A DNA stretch of 64,000 nucleotides from Lasiodiplodia sp. COLG20 (taxonomy: Eukaryota > Ascomycota > Dothideomycetes > Botryosphaeriales > Botryosphaeriaceae), in contig VNWV01000003.1 of NCBI GenBank assembly GCA_009801085.1, positions 2,604,001 through 2,668,000 on the forward strand, read 5' to 3'. Below are positions 21,113 through 33,463 of the stretch, in pieces. The position numbers and the translations under genes were made by a program. The notes below the pieces were generated by a model. The model searched no databases. It worked only from the letters and a program-made list of their open reading frames with translations, and had not been told where the DNA came from. Numbering within the stretch: position 1 is the stretch's first letter; every line of letters begins with the position of its first letter.

Positions 21113-21641
21113 CTAGCAACAAATATGACGTGGATACGATCGCGCCACTGCTAGACGTGACGCATGGGTCAGTTCAAGCGGTGGTTTCAACACTGCTACG
21201 AAGTCATCAACTGCTACAATGAAGAATCGGGAAAGGGCCTCTTTGCTGCAGACATGGCGGGAGACGTTGCAGAGGAGTTGCAACTTACTAATACTGCACA
21301 AGATATCCAAAGAATCAGTTCCCGAGCGGCGGAACATATGGCCAAATGCTTTATTAACGTAGGATGTTGAACGAGGCTCTAGCACAGGCTCGGAAGATCT
21401 TCATGACGTCCCTCGTGGCACACGGCATTGCAACACACTCGGCTTGATGTTGGATAGCATTACCAACCTCTGAAGCTCGGCTTACCAGAGTACCAGGCCG
21501 CCTGCCAGCATCAGTACTGCTCGTACGGGTTCTGCAATCGTCACCTTGTAATGCATCAGAATACCCTAGAAAGTTGGTGCGTGCGGGACGATGGTGTATG
21601 GCTATCCAGATGAACCCTTTCATGTACCGGAAGACGTTCAT
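21113..21641 (-). pseudogene. Relic of a Ty1/Copia-type retrotransposon (RNase H region)
   Basis: The open frame 21641-21354 on the minus strand reads like the RNase H end of Copia pol. It has YMKGFIWIAIHH where YLKG(T)IxxGIxY is expected, then FLGYSDALQGDD for LxGYSDxDWAGD. GRRPGTLVSRASEV sits where GGGPISWSSKRQ is usual, followed by AECVAMPCATRDVMKIFR for AEYxALSxATxEAxWLR. The acidic catalytic residue of GYSD is kept, but the Trp and several conserved residues are lost and the next frame (21385-21113) is shifted. No reverse transcriptase YVDD, integrase or paired LTRs were found nearby, so this is an isolated fragment. Confidence 0.6.
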
Positions 21642-24600
21642 CTACTAGTAGTCGTGATCCGTTGATGCCGATGTCCTCAACTTCCCTGCTTTGCAAGCAA
21701 GTTGAAGCAACTTGTTGTAGATGTAGTCTTCAGTAGAGCCAAGAAAATTTCACAAACATTACTCGACACCTTCGGTTGACAATGAATGATTCAAAGTCCT
21801 CGTATCGACTGAAATTTGGGTCAGTGGAGCCCACGCAATCCTTGGCAGCCTACAGGAAAAGTTTTGCGTATTGTCGAAATTGGCATTCATTCATGTACGA
21901 AAGTGTTGCGTGTAGCGCAGCTCTTGCGATTATCTGTCAAGGTTCCAGTTACCCGCTACGCCACGTAAACCCATTTAAGGGTTCGTTGTGGCATGGACAA
22001 TTAATATACAATATCCGTGATACTTGGCGGAATGCAGTGATCAAATGAGCAAGAAGTCGTAACGCCAACAGGCAGCATAGACTGTAGACAGCCGCCGGTA
22101 CTTGTCTGAGTACAGTAGGCCCGGAGCAGACTCTTCATTCGGTTTGGAAAACAACAGTCCCGAGCGGAACGTATACCGGCACCTGGATCTTTAGGAAAGA
22201 AAACAAGCCAAGCTGTTTAATAATATTCTCAGTATCCGTGCGTTAGGTGAGCGTAGTCCCGCCTTGCGGATCCCCTCCTGCGCCATCTTCAATACACACT
22301 CACACTCACACATTAACATCTTCCCGCACACAACAACTGAGATAGAAGAGAGTGTGGACATGTAAGTGTTTCTGCTCTTCTCTTATAATACGTCTTCTGC
22401 ATCCTGGGGTGCAGGCTGCTAATCAAAGCTATCCTTTAGGTGTTGCCCTCCTTGAAGTCGAGTTGAGAAGAACCCGTTCAGAAACACGCCAAACCCAAAG
22501 GTGATCCGGGATCAGCCGACAAAGCATGTTTAGTCCCATCTCAGCGATAAGACGGACCAAGAATACCAGGATATTGTGGTGAAATGCCTGGAAACGGAAC
22601 TCGGTGTCCAGGACGATATACTCAGGAGTGTCTTAAGCTGCAGTGAGTGTTCATGACACAGGTGGTGGGGATTTTGGAGAAGATCTTTCCTTGCGTTTAA
22701 GCATGTTGCCCATTGATTCACCGTAGATCTGCGTAGCTGTTGATCTGCGTGATGTTACAACGCGAGGCTGAAGGTTGATTTCATTTTTGAGAAGCGCGCT
22801 TTGCTCGCAACTATGCATTTCTCCGGTATTTTATGGGTATGGTGCTACGTTACTTTCTACGCTCTAGGTTGTCCTCAGAACGCGTGGCGGAAGACCGGTT
22901 ACACAAAGTCTTGCGGCTGAACGGCATCCGGAGAAGCCGTCTGCAATGCTACCCGAAGCTGGAATCCTCCTGGAGTTTGGTCACGCGCGACTGAACTCTC
23001 AGCCCCTGAGCCAAGAAGCCTCTCTACCAACTAGCGATAAGGCACATTTTGGCGAAACGAAAAGGAGTATTGGGTACAGTGGATGTGCAGAACGCTCACG
23101 TGGTAGCAGGGCTCCACATTCTTGATGGCCCGTGTACCGAAAGATCAGCTCTGGACAGGGTGAGACATGGCGGATACGATAGATAAGTACCCGAGACTAG
23201 GGGTGCACTCTGCGGTTATTGGTACGTCCTTCTGTCGGCAGCAAAGCGTCAGGCAGCTAAGACAGGAGGGGTTTTTGGATATCATGCCCAACGCCTGCCG
23301 GGGACGCGAGATGGGGCTGTGTCTAGTGTAACGGGTTTGGGTAGCCGTTGGGCAACGGTCAGTGAACAGAGAAGGTAATGCGAGCAGCTGCATAACTAGC
23401 TTGGGGTACGCCTCATGCAGCGACTTCATCCGGGGCGGATTCCATGCACGTGCCGAGCTGAAACGTGAAGTACCCGCGGAGGATGCGCTGGAATAGGGAA
23501 GGCGGGATACCGTGTCAGTGATGTAATAATCCGGGATAAACCAGCGTTGAAGCTGTCTACCATGCCAAACAAAACGTGATACCATGACGATGTCGAGTTG
23601 CCACAATCAGCTTGCAAAACTGCTCAACGTCACACCGACGCGAGGGAAGCGAGAAAGCGCCAGTCCTCAAAAAGGAAAGAAGAAAAGGCATTGCTCACTC
23701 CACAGATCACGGTCCCCACAGCTCAGGGCAGACCGGCGCCGGGTCCGGACTGTCGGGGACGGATCTCACACACGAAGCCTTGGGCGGACGGACGCACCAG
23801 TGCTGAATCTGAGATAGACGCCGGTCACCCCCATAAGGTTGATATCAACGTGGGTCTTAGCCTTCGCATCAGTTTCACGTTCCCATGGCGCTCATATTTT
23901 GCAGAGTGGATTTGAAGGCATTCCTAGGAAGGCCATCGATTTTGTTGTTATGAAGCCCAGACCATCGGTTAACGACATTGCTCTGTGTGGAATTTTCTTC
24001 GACATAACGACGCTAAAGACATGTTTATGCAAATGAAAGGTCGAGAACCCTAGGAGCGGTGCGAGCGTCCTGTCATAGGCGCGGATCCTTTTGAGGTAAT
24101 AGCTCCGGGCCTTACGTACCGCGGCTCCGCTTTGGCGGTAGCTAGGAAGAGTCGGTGATGCATCCAGTCCGGCGATGCAGATCGTCTCGTGGAGATGGTT
24201 CCGAGGCAGCGGGAGCGCTGTCTAGCTCGTATACCTGCGAACGGTATGCTGCATTTGCCGTATCCGTTGCAACTGCGCCGCTCCACTGATTCAGGGCCCT
24301 GGTGGGATGCGGCGGGAAACTTCCAGGCTTATCTCGGACATAGTGCCAATCCGATGGAGCGGTATACCGTTGTGCACGGAGTGGGCAGTGTGCACTGATG
24401 ATCTCAGCTCACCAGTCGCTCCGTGGGTTGAGACCCTGGGCCGTAGGTCATGATGAGCGACTTCAACGTGATGGCCATGGTGTGTTGGGGGCCGCCGTGA
24501 TTCGACACAGGATGTGCTCGCGTGGCCCTTGGCAGTCCTCCGTAACCCTTTGCGACCAAATCCCGCACGACCCTCAGGGTCTGTTATCCGGTGATGGTAA

Positions 24601-25884
24601 GGACCGGTGGGCTTCTCGGCGCAGAAAAGTCTCAAAGAGCACGGATACAGGAGCGGGGTAGACGTCTTCACGGGCGACTCGTGCGAGGTCGGTGCGGGAC
24701 GTAGTCGGCGCAGTCTCGCAACGGTAGGAGGGCACCGTGGCATCCTGGGAGTAGGCGGGCATAGGGAGCGGTCCTGGGGCGAAAGTGCGGTAAGGGACGC
24801 GCAATTTTTGTCCAGCAGAATACGCCGGCTGCCCACGACATGCCATTTGGCTGGCCAGCATCGGTATCTCAGGCGCAGCCACCGTGCTTTATCGCATGGA
24901 ACAGGCTGCTGGGACAGCCTTACCGCTCACGGGTCGCAGGCAGCCATGTAGCATCCACGCTGGGCTCGGGACGACCCTCTCTTCCGTCGAAGTGTTCCTG
25001 GTCACCGCCAAACCAGCTGGCGATCCCGGGCAAGGCTTTTCTTCATTCACACACGGGTCCTGAGTCAGACTCATGATGCCACCTCCGGCCTGGACTCGCG
25101 GTGCACAGCGCACCAGCTAGTCTGCCAAAGAGCGGAGACGTTCGGACAAGAGTGCGCCGGCCACGTCCCCGGCCTTTCCACAAGCCCTGTGGCTGGCAGA
25201 AAAGGAGTGTGAGAGCAGCGTGGGGGCTCTGGGGAGAGCCGGCTGTTGCAGGCAGATAACAAACAAACCACCGGCAGACTGGGTCGGCGATCTAGAACCA
25301 GGGCGGGGTATCAAGTCTGGCTGGCGTAATAGTGACCTGTCAAGCCCAGAACCAGACCACCTGTCGCTCGGAGCTCCCATGCCCATGGCAGCCAGGCCGG
25401 CCCTCAGCATCTTGAGGCTTAGTGCCAGGCACATTCTCCAAGGCGTGGGGACTGGTGCGTCCCCGCTTTTCTGCTTTTTCGTTAGCGCACAGAGACAGCC
25501 CTGCCTCTCGAAACGCAGTGCTGCCCTATCGCGGACTCGCAGGTGCGTAGGAGGAGGGCCAAAAGACCAGGACGGCTGGACGGTTCCTCCGGACACGCAT
25601 TGTATCTCTCACCTGGCTTTCCAGAACACTGGAACGTGCAGGTAAGGCCTCACACAGCGCTCACCTGCTCTTGCCCCAACTTCCTCCTCTGCACGCCCAA
25701 TCATGGGTCCTCCGGGCCCTGGTACTTAAGCCCGCGGCACCGTCGCATCTGCAGTAGTCCCCTCCTCTCCTTTCCCCTCAAATCTCCCACGCTCGCTTCA
25801 ATCCCATGTCCACTCGTTCGCGGCACCAGTCTTCGCACACAGAAACTTGCCGATAAAAGAGACATTCACTCGCTCACAGCAGCC

Positions 25885-26292
25885 ATGCGACCCGCCACGC
25901 TGCTGCTTGCTACGGTCTTCGCCGCCGGCGCCGCTACGGCGCGGTCCTCTGGCGGCTGCGACGAGACGTGCGACGCGGCCTACAGTTCGTGCATGACGGT
26001 ATGACCCGCCGCTCCCCTCGTGCCTGGCAGCTCTGACGGCGCGCTGCAGGGGTGCCAAAGCAACCCGGCCTGCATCGACCCTTGTAAGCGTGACACTTGT
26101 CTGGTAAGCCGTTTTCCTGTTCCGGAGTGGGGTCCTGAGGGCGAGCGGTGTGGAGAGAGAAGGCTGGCTAATGTGTCATGGACGTCCAAGAAGATCTCGA
26201 TCGTGAGTGCCTCTCCCTTCTGGCCGCGATCTGGCGTGTCGCGAATCTGACCTTGCCGGCAGTGCTCCGAGTGCTGGTCGCCGTGCCAGTAG
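25885..26292 (+). CDS. Small secreted cysteine-rich protein (effector-like)
   Basis: Exons 25885-25998, 26050-26103 and 26263-26292 join in phase 0 and give 65 residues. The first 19-20 residues form a clear signal peptide (MRPATLLLATVFAAGAATA). The mature part is about 45 residues with ten cysteines, an even number suited to disulfides, in blocks GGCDETC, SSCMTGC, NPACIDPC, RDTCLC and SECWSPCQ. Upstream sequence (25740-25884) is a C/T-rich fungal-type leader. The second intron is 159 bp and contains an alternative solution: a 12-nt microexon at 26189-26200 with its own branch sites, AG and GTGAGT, which would add KISI before the last exon. I recognise no family. Such proteins include effectors and antimicrobial peptides; the role here is inference. 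Confidence 0.6.
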
Positions 26293-27580
26293 CCCAAAAA
26301 ACGGCCTCTCACGGTCTCGCCGCGCGGTCCTGCGAGACGCTTGGCCCGTGATACGACAGGTTCCCTCTGCTGAAGATCACTCTTTGGAAGCGGAATAGCT
26401 GGATGGAGACCAGAACTGGCGGTGGAACGGGCAGGACGCTGACAGCATCCGGAATGCTGAGTCCTCAGTGATTTCGGGCCGCACAAGAGGGGCAACGTGG
26501 GTAAAGCACCGTAGGCGAGACTAGTGTTGAGGACCAGAATGAACTTTCTTTTTCTTGCTTCGCTGCTTTTCCCAGCTGCTGTCACGCGAGACCTGTCCGG
26601 ACGATGATGTGTAGAGACGAACACGAGCGAATGGCCTCAAGAACAGGGCGGTCTTGGGGGACGACGACGAAGGAAACAATCACGGAACAGGACGGGGTGT
26701 GGGCTGCGGCTCGGGGCGGGACAAGGATGGGCTGCAGAGAATGACACGCACGCGGGACCCAAGAGCTGCAGGTGATGATGGCGAGGAGAAGGCTGCATTT
26801 TCGTTCGACGAGAGAGGCGTCGCGAGTGCGGCGAGCCCACTCGCAAGACGTTGGCAGAGCAATCGGCGGGGAAGCGCGTGAGGAGCCTAGGCTTAGCTAC
26901 AATGACAGCACCCGATTGGACGCGCGCCGCGCCGGGGCCCGCCCAGCTAGAAAGAACAACTGGCAGCTGCCACGGCGCACCGAGCTGCGATCCTGAGGCA
27001 GCGCAGAGCAGCGCGCCTGTTTCACTGTGGCACAAAACACGCGCCTGCCTTTATATATAGTGTGTCAAAGCGCGCAGATAGAGTTGCTCTGCCGGACCCC
27101 TCGCAGCCAGCCGGATCCTTCGCGTTCCACCCCATGCCTGTCAAATTCCCGCCGGGGCGAGGCTCTGCAACGGGCCTGCTTGCTTGACGTCGCGCAGCGA
27201 AGGGCGGCCGCGGCGCCAGGCCGGAGCTGCAGCACTGCGACCTGCCCGAGACAGTTTGATGACAGGGTGGGCGAAGACTCTAGAAGGAAATAAGCTCCCC
27301 GCGGCTGAGGCTGGCCGGGGCGCACTGGCCGCATGCGCCGCTTGCCGCCGCCAGGCTGCGCCGCCGCTGCGCCAGCCGGCCGCGACTTCTGCGGGGATGC
27401 CGCACGGGCAGGCGGTCAGCGGCGCGCGGCAGAATTACGCCGGGTAACTGCCACGGTGGTCACAAGCTCTCAGCTATTTCAACCGCATCTCCACCTCATC
27501 CTCTTCGCGTTTCGTTGATCACTCGACTTCCTGCCATTGGTCATCGCCCTTGCTTGTAGCTACAGCAAGCGGACTCCACC
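26293..27580. other. Intergenic, GC-rich promoter region of calnexin
   Basis: This 1.29-kb spacer is GC-rich, especially 26880-27450. No exon with domain support is seen. A TATATATA-like stretch occurs at 27051-27058. The last 120 bases before calnexin are C/T-rich. Confidence 0.45.
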
Positions 27581-29498
27581 ATGCGTGCTAACATCCTCCC
27601 CATTGCGCTGCTCAGCGCAGCTGCCGTTCGCGCCGACGAAGCTTCGTCGTCTACCTCCACCTCTGCCGTTGAGAAGCCTACCTTCACCGTACGTGGCCCC
27701 TCGGAGCGCGATATCTTGCTGGCGAGAAGCTGACCGTGTGCTCTGCAGCCTACTACTATCACTGCTCCCTTCTTCGAGCAGTTCACCGACGACTGGGAGG
27801 AGCGCTGGAAGGTGTCCCACGCTAAGAAGGAGAACACCGAGGAGGAATGGGCCTACGTCGGCACCTGGTCCGTTGAGGAGCCTTCCGTCTTCAAGGGCAT
27901 TGAGGGCGACAAGGGTCTCGTCATCAAGGACAAGGCTGCCCACCATGCCATCTCGGCCAAGTTCCCCAAGGCTGTCGACAACACCGACAACACCCTCGTT
28001 GTCCAGTATGAGGTCAAGCTTCAGGGTACGTAATTTTCTGTGCTGCTGACGAGCGAATGAGAAGCTGACATCAATGCCAGACGGTCTTGAGTGCGGTGGT
28101 GCCTACATGAAGCTCCTGCAAGATAACAAGGCTCTCCACGCGGAGGAGTTCTCTAACGCCTCGCCCTACGTTATCATGTTCGGTCCCGACAAGTGCGGTG
28201 CCACCAACAAGGTACGCTCCAAGTGGATTTCTACGCCCAATTGAACCATAGGAATGGCGCAATGCCTTTGTTGTGCGGCTCTAACGTGGCTTCTAGGTTC
28301 ACTTCATTTTCAAGCACAAGAACCCCAAGACCGGCGAGTATGAGGAGAAGCACCTCAAGAACCCCCCGTCGGCCCGTATCTCCAAGACCTCGGCCCTCTA
28401 CACCCTCATTGTCAAGCCCGACCAGACCTTCGAGATCAAGATCAACGGCGAGTCGGTCCGCAACGGCACCCTCCTCGAGGACTTCACCCCCGCCGTCAAC
28501 CCTCCGGAGGAGATTGACGACCCCAACGACAGCAAGCCCGAGGACTGGGTTGACCAGGCTAAGATCGCCGACCCTGAGGCCAAGAAGCCTGAGGACTGGG
28601 ACGAGGATGCTCCCTACGAGATTGTTGATGAGGAGGCTGAGAAGCCTGAGGATTGGCTAGAGGATGAGCCCACGACCATTCCTGACCCCGAGGCTGAGAA
28701 GCCCGAAGACTGGGATGACGAGGAGGATGGTGACTTCATCGCCCCCACTGTCCCCAACCCCAAGTGTGACGAGGTTTCTGGCTGTGGCCCGTGGTCTCCT
28801 CCTATGAAGAAGAACCCTGCCTACAAGGGCAAGTGGACGGCTCCTCTGATCGACAACCCGGATTACAAGGGCCCGTGGGCTCCTCGCAAGATCGCCAACC
28901 CCGACTACTTCGAGGACAAGGCCCCGGCCAACTTTGAGCCCATTGGCGCTGTAAGTACTGGCAGAAGTTGGGCAAATGGTGCGTAAGACTAACAGGTTCG
29001 CAGATTGGCTTCGAAATCTGGACCATGCAGAAGGACATCCTCTTTGACAACATCTACGTCGGCCACTCGATCGAGGATGCGCAGAAGCTCCAGGAGGAGT
29101 CGTATGATGTCAAGATCAAGGTCGAGAAGGCCGAGGAAGAGGCCAGCAAGCCCAAGAAGGACGACAAGGCCAAGTCTCCGCTTGACCTCGACTTCAAGGA
29201 GGACCCTGTCAACTACATCAAGGAGCGCACGGCTCTGTTCTTCGAGCTCCTCCCCAAGAACCCCGTCGGCGCCCTTACCATGCTTCCCGACATTGCCGGT
29301 GGCCTTGGCGGTATTGCCGCCATCCTGATCGCGCTCATTGCGATTGTTGCCACTGGCAGCTCTGCTCCGTCCAAGCAGCAGGTCAAGGCCACTGCCGACA
29401 AGGCTAAGGCCAAGGCCGGCGAGACCAAGGACAAGGCGGCGTCGGCGGTGTCGACGGGTGCGGAGAAGGCCGGTGAGGCAACCAAGCGGCGCTCGTAG
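27581..29498 (+). CDS. Calnexin, ER membrane lectin chaperone
   Basis: Five exons, 27581-27688, 27749-28025, 28081-28211, 28297-28950 and 29004-29498, give 554 residues. A signal peptide ([18 protein letters not shown]) precedes the calreticulin-type lectin domain ([46 protein letters not shown]). The P-domain has four KPEDW type-1 repeats, then the type-2 repeats [30 protein letters not shown] and [14 protein letters not shown] transmembrane helix ([20 protein letters not shown]) lies near residues 485-510, with a short Lys/Ala-rich cytosolic tail ending KRRS. Calnexin holds monoglucosylated glycoproteins in the ER for folding. ERO1, which supplies oxidising power for the same process, lies 4 kb downstream. 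Confidence 0.95.
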
Positions 29499-30069
29499 GG
29501 AAGCATGGGATGATGGATGGCAGAAGTCGCGGTGGAAGTTCAATAAAAAATTCAAGCAGCGTGCTCAATACAGGAGTTCTTTTTGGGGGGGGGGACAGCG
29601 GATATTGATAGTCGGGTGTGTTATACCTATTCTTTGGTAAATGGATTGACTTTTCATTGCTACAATCCCCTCGCAGCCAATTGTTAGCGTGAAATTGTTT
29701 TTTGTTTAACTAGCCACATGTGTTGTTTTTCTATGTACGCATATGGAATGTAATTGCGACGTGTTGTCGGTCGATATGGCGATGCCGAAAAGGGCAAGCG
29801 GAAGCGCAAGGGCGGCGCCGACGGCGGAAGACATGATTTGGTTGGGCGGGAGCGGAGAAGGGCGTGAGCAGGGACCAAGAACTGACCCTCGGTTGCATCT
29901 TCCCCACGCCTCCGCTAGCCGGCAGCGTCATGCTTAAGCCGAGCATGACCTCGCCCATTTACTAGCTCTCCCCTTTCAGACGACTTGTAGTGCTAGCTAG
30001 TTGGACTGCATTCTGTCCTCTGTTCCCTTCCTGTACCCTCCTGCAATCGAGCCAGTCGCTGCCCAGACA
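29499..30069. other. Intergenic, calnexin 3' region and MMSDH promoter
   Basis: This 571-bp spacer contains a run of ten G at 29585-29594. The two genes run in the same direction. I see no other feature. Confidence 0.5.
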
Positions 30070-32149
30070 ATGGCCGCTCGCCGTCTGCTCGCACGGAACT
30101 TCCCCGCTCTCACCTCGCGCACTACCGCACCCAGAGTAGCTTGTTTCTCGTCGAGAACCATGGCTTCCGCAAAGCCCGTTGCAGCCGGCCGCGTGGCTAC
30201 CCGCCGTCTGCACCAAACCACGCAGCACCTGAAGCCTGCTGCCACGACGACGGCCGCCTCCACCGTTGACTCGTACATCACGACCCACGAGCCCGTCGCC
30301 GAGCCATTGGACACGCAGAACTTCCTCGACAACCAGTTCGTCCCGTCCAAGGCGACCAAATGGATCGACCTGCACGACCCGGCAACCAACAACCTGATCA
30401 CTCGCGTGCCGCAGAGCACCGACGAGGAGCTGAAGGCGGCGGTGGACAGCGCCGAGAAGGCGTTCGGCCCGTGGAAGGCGACGAGCTTGCTGCACCGCCA
30501 GCAGGTCATGTTCCGCTTCACGGCGCTGATCAGGGAGCACTGGGACCGCCTGGCAGCCAGCATCACCCTTGAGCAGGGAAAAACGTTCGCCGACGCCAAG
30601 GGCGATGTGCTGAGAGGCCTGCAGGTCGCCGAGACGGCGTGCGGGATTACCACCCAGTTGACGGGTGAGGTGCTCGAGGTCAGCAAGGACATGGAGACGA
30701 GGACGTACAGGGAGCCTTTGGGCGTGACGGCTGCCATTTGCCCTTTTAGTAAGTCCAGAATGCAGATGTTGAGCCGTGCCGGGGAACTGATTGTGATTTG
30801 CGTGCAGACTTCCCCGCCATGATTCCGCTCTGGTCGATTCCGATCGCGACGGTGACGGGCAACACGCTGGTCATCAAGCCGTCGGAGCGCGATCCGGGCG
30901 CGTGCATGATCCTGGCGGAGCTGTGCGAGAAGGCCGGCTTCCCGCCGGGTGTGGTTAACATCGTGCACGGCGCAGCCAAGACGGTCGACTTCATCCTCGA
31001 CGAGCCGCGCATCAAGGCCGTCAGCTTCGTCGGCAGCAACAAGGCCGGCGAGTACATCTACGCGCGCGCCTCGGCCAACGGCAAGCGCTGCCAGGCCAAC
31101 CTCGGCGCGAAGAACCACGCCGCCGTCCTGCCTGACTGCAACAAGAACCACGCCCTGAACGCCATTGCCGGCGCTGCGTTTGGCGCTGCCGGCCAGCGCT
31201 GCATGGCCCTTAGCACGCTTGTGCTCGTCGGCGAGACGAAGGATTGGGTGTCGGAAATTGCGGAACGCGCCAAGGCACTGAACGTCAACGGTGGCTTTGA
31301 GCCCGGCGCGGACCTGGGCCCCGTCATCAGCCCTGAGGCGAAGAAGCGGATCGAGGAGCTCATCGCCAGCGCTGAGGAGGAGGGCGCCACCATCCTGCTG
31401 GACGGCAGGGGCTACAAGCCCGAGAAGTACCCCAACGGCAACTTTGTAAGTAAAAGCTCTCCATTTAGAAAGAGAACCTATGCTCATAGTGATGTCAATT
31501 CAGGTCGGTCCCACCATCATCACCAATGACAAGCCGCACATGCGCTGCTACACGGAAGAGATCTTCGGCCCCGTCCTCGTCTGCCTGAACGTCGATACCG
31601 TCGACGACGCTATTAACGTGATCAACGGAAACATGTATGGGAACGGAACCTGCATATTTACCCGCTCCGGTCCTACCGCCGAGCGCTTCCGCAGCGAGAT
31701 CGAGGCTGGTCAAGTCGGTATCAATGTAAGTGGTTGCTATCATATCCGCCGTGCTCTCGGCCGAATGTCGGAGTTCGGCAGAACTCCGGGACTCGGCCCG
31801 AGCGGTCACGACTTTTGTCCATCCCTCCCATCACCTCCGCAACACCATCCTCACCACCACAATTCCATGCTCACGATGCTAACAACCGTAATTATAGGTG
31901 CCGATTCCCGTTCCTCTACCAATGTTTAGGCGAGTTGACAGTCCCGTCATCCCTCTATTTCAAAAAAGCTGACTGAAATCCAACAGCTTCACTGGAAACA
32001 AGAAGTCCATCGCCGGTGGTGGCGTCAGCACTTTCTATGGCAAGCCTGGTATCAACTTCTACACCCAGACTAAGACCGTGACTTCCCTCTGGCGCCACGA
32101 GGATGCCCTAGCCCAGAAGGCTAGCGTCAACATGCCCACGCAGAGCTGA
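30070..32149 (+). CDS. Methylmalonate-semialdehyde dehydrogenase (acylating), mitochondrial
   Basis: Five exons, 30070-30748, 30808-31445, 31504-31725, 31898-31929 and 31987-32149, give 577 residues. The N-terminus is Arg/Ser/Ala-rich without acidic residues for about 60 residues, a mitochondrial presequence. The ALDH fold follows, with ICPFNFPAMIPLWSIPIA, VTGNTLVIKPSERDPG, FVGSNKAGEYIY and the catalytic Cys358 in GAAGQRCMALS. EEIFGPVL and the C-terminal GNKKSIAGGGVSTFYGKPG, typical of the ALDH6 branch, complete it. The enzyme converts methylmalonate and malonate semialdehydes to propionyl- and acetyl-CoA in valine and pyrimidine breakdown. The fourth intron (31930-31986) has the donor GCGAGT: only a GC-AG intron keeps the frame through MFSFTGNKK. 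The short fourth exon (32 nt) encodes VPIPVPLPMF. Confidence 0.93.
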
Positions 32150-33463
32150 GTGTCTTCTTTTTCTCTTCAAGGAAATTGAAAGATGTCAAGGACAGTGTGG
32201 AATGAAGGGGTTGGTGGGGATCTGAAGCATGCATCTTGGGCTGGAATGCATCATCGTAAGATTGGATGGTATGTCTGCGTGAACGATTCAGCTGCCTACG
32301 AAAAACGAGAAGCTTGTTGCGGGTGGGGTCGGAATGCCAGGTTGAAGAAGAGGGAAGTATGGTGATGATAAAGGGAATGGAAATGGTTACGAATAAAAAA
32401 AAAGGGAAAACCCTCGTCTTCATTTGCAGGTTTGATCATTGGCTGCATTATACGTAAATATTTTGGCCGTGAGTTTGTGTGTTCGTTTCTAACCTACCAT
32501 CTCTTTAATAAGTGAGAGCTCTAACTGAAGTCTAATCGTTTACATCTGACTTCTCACGCTGGCGTTGTATGTGTACTGGACGATCACCTGTCGTGGAACT
32601 ATACAGACGTGTGCCAGAGCCGGAGGCCGGTCTATAAACCAGTAGAACGGAGAGTTGATAACTCTTTGACTTAAGGGGGTTCTGTGAAACTATCGTCCGG
32701 ACGTAAATGTCAAATTAATAAATATACGTTTACGTCCGGACGATAGCTTCAACTACCTACGGCATGAATTTTTTTCTTGAGAAGGAAAAAAAAACCAGCT
32801 AACCTTCAATTGCACTCTCTTTACATTTACAACACTTTGTTGCCGAGTAAATGTAGAAGTAGACTTTGTATGATATTCCTTTCTGCGTAGAGAAACATTT
32901 CCAGCTTCAGTCCTCGCTGTTGGCAAATTGTCAACAATCTTGTATGTACACATCCTTCACTATCGTTGATATTACTAAAGCGTACAAACTCCCTTTAATT
33001 CAATACTAGCAATAAGGAAACTAGCAAGAACTCTAAATATATCCGTGCTTTCATCCTCTACATGAACACTCAGCCTTGTACGTCGTAGTAATTTCTCCAC
33101 ATCTACTTGTAATGCGAAAGGACAGCAGAAACGAGCCATACCGCAGCATATGACCCAAGTCGTATCAGATATAGCACCGTAACAAATCTCGTGAAGCAAA
33201 GTAATCTATTCACAAGGCCCATCCAGCCCCCAACAATCACTTCTGCCTCTAATTACACGCGCAAAAGAAGCTCGAATCCATATCCCAAATCTTTCCGAGT
33301 CCTCCCCGTAAAAGAGGAGGAACCTTTGAACGCCATTCGCTATGAGTTGTTCAAAAACAAGCCAAAATGAGCGTCTTCGACGCTCAAAAAAACGGTCGCT
33401 GTACAGCTGCTGCTCTCTAATCTTGACCGTACTCTCTAGAATCGGAAACCAGAAAGAATCTCT
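32150..33463. other. Intergenic, convergent 3' region
   Basis: This 1.3-kb, rather AT-rich spacer lies between the 3' ends of MMSDH and ERO1. Apart from the hairpin element at 32680-32775 I see nothing coding. Confidence 0.5.
32680..32775. repeat. Hairpin element core without outer repeats (copy G)
   Basis: Both arms are present (GAAACTATCGTCCGGACG and CGTCCGGACGATAGCTTCAA, 32685-32757), each with the CGTCCGGACG decamer, followed by CTACGGCATGAA, a variant of the usual CATGAC flank. The CAGCCGATGGCTAGCG outer repeats are not visible on either side. Confidence 0.65.

Larger units (their letters stand above)
20119..25884. other. Gene-poor region with decayed repeats
   Basis: In 5.8 kb between FUN30 and the cysteine-rich protein I find no gene I can support. 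It holds a degenerate hairpin element (20296-20415), a Copia-type relic (21113-21641) and a possible orphan intron (22361-22439). The remaining open frames on both strands (for example 23145-23606 minus, 24291-24836 minus, 25543-26004 plus) are short and show no family signature. Composition looks mixed rather than uniformly AT-rich. Confidence 0.5.

Noticed and set aside
26585..26606. A TGTCCGGACGATGATG match to part of a hairpin arm
   Set aside because: It is a single short match without flanks and could be chance.
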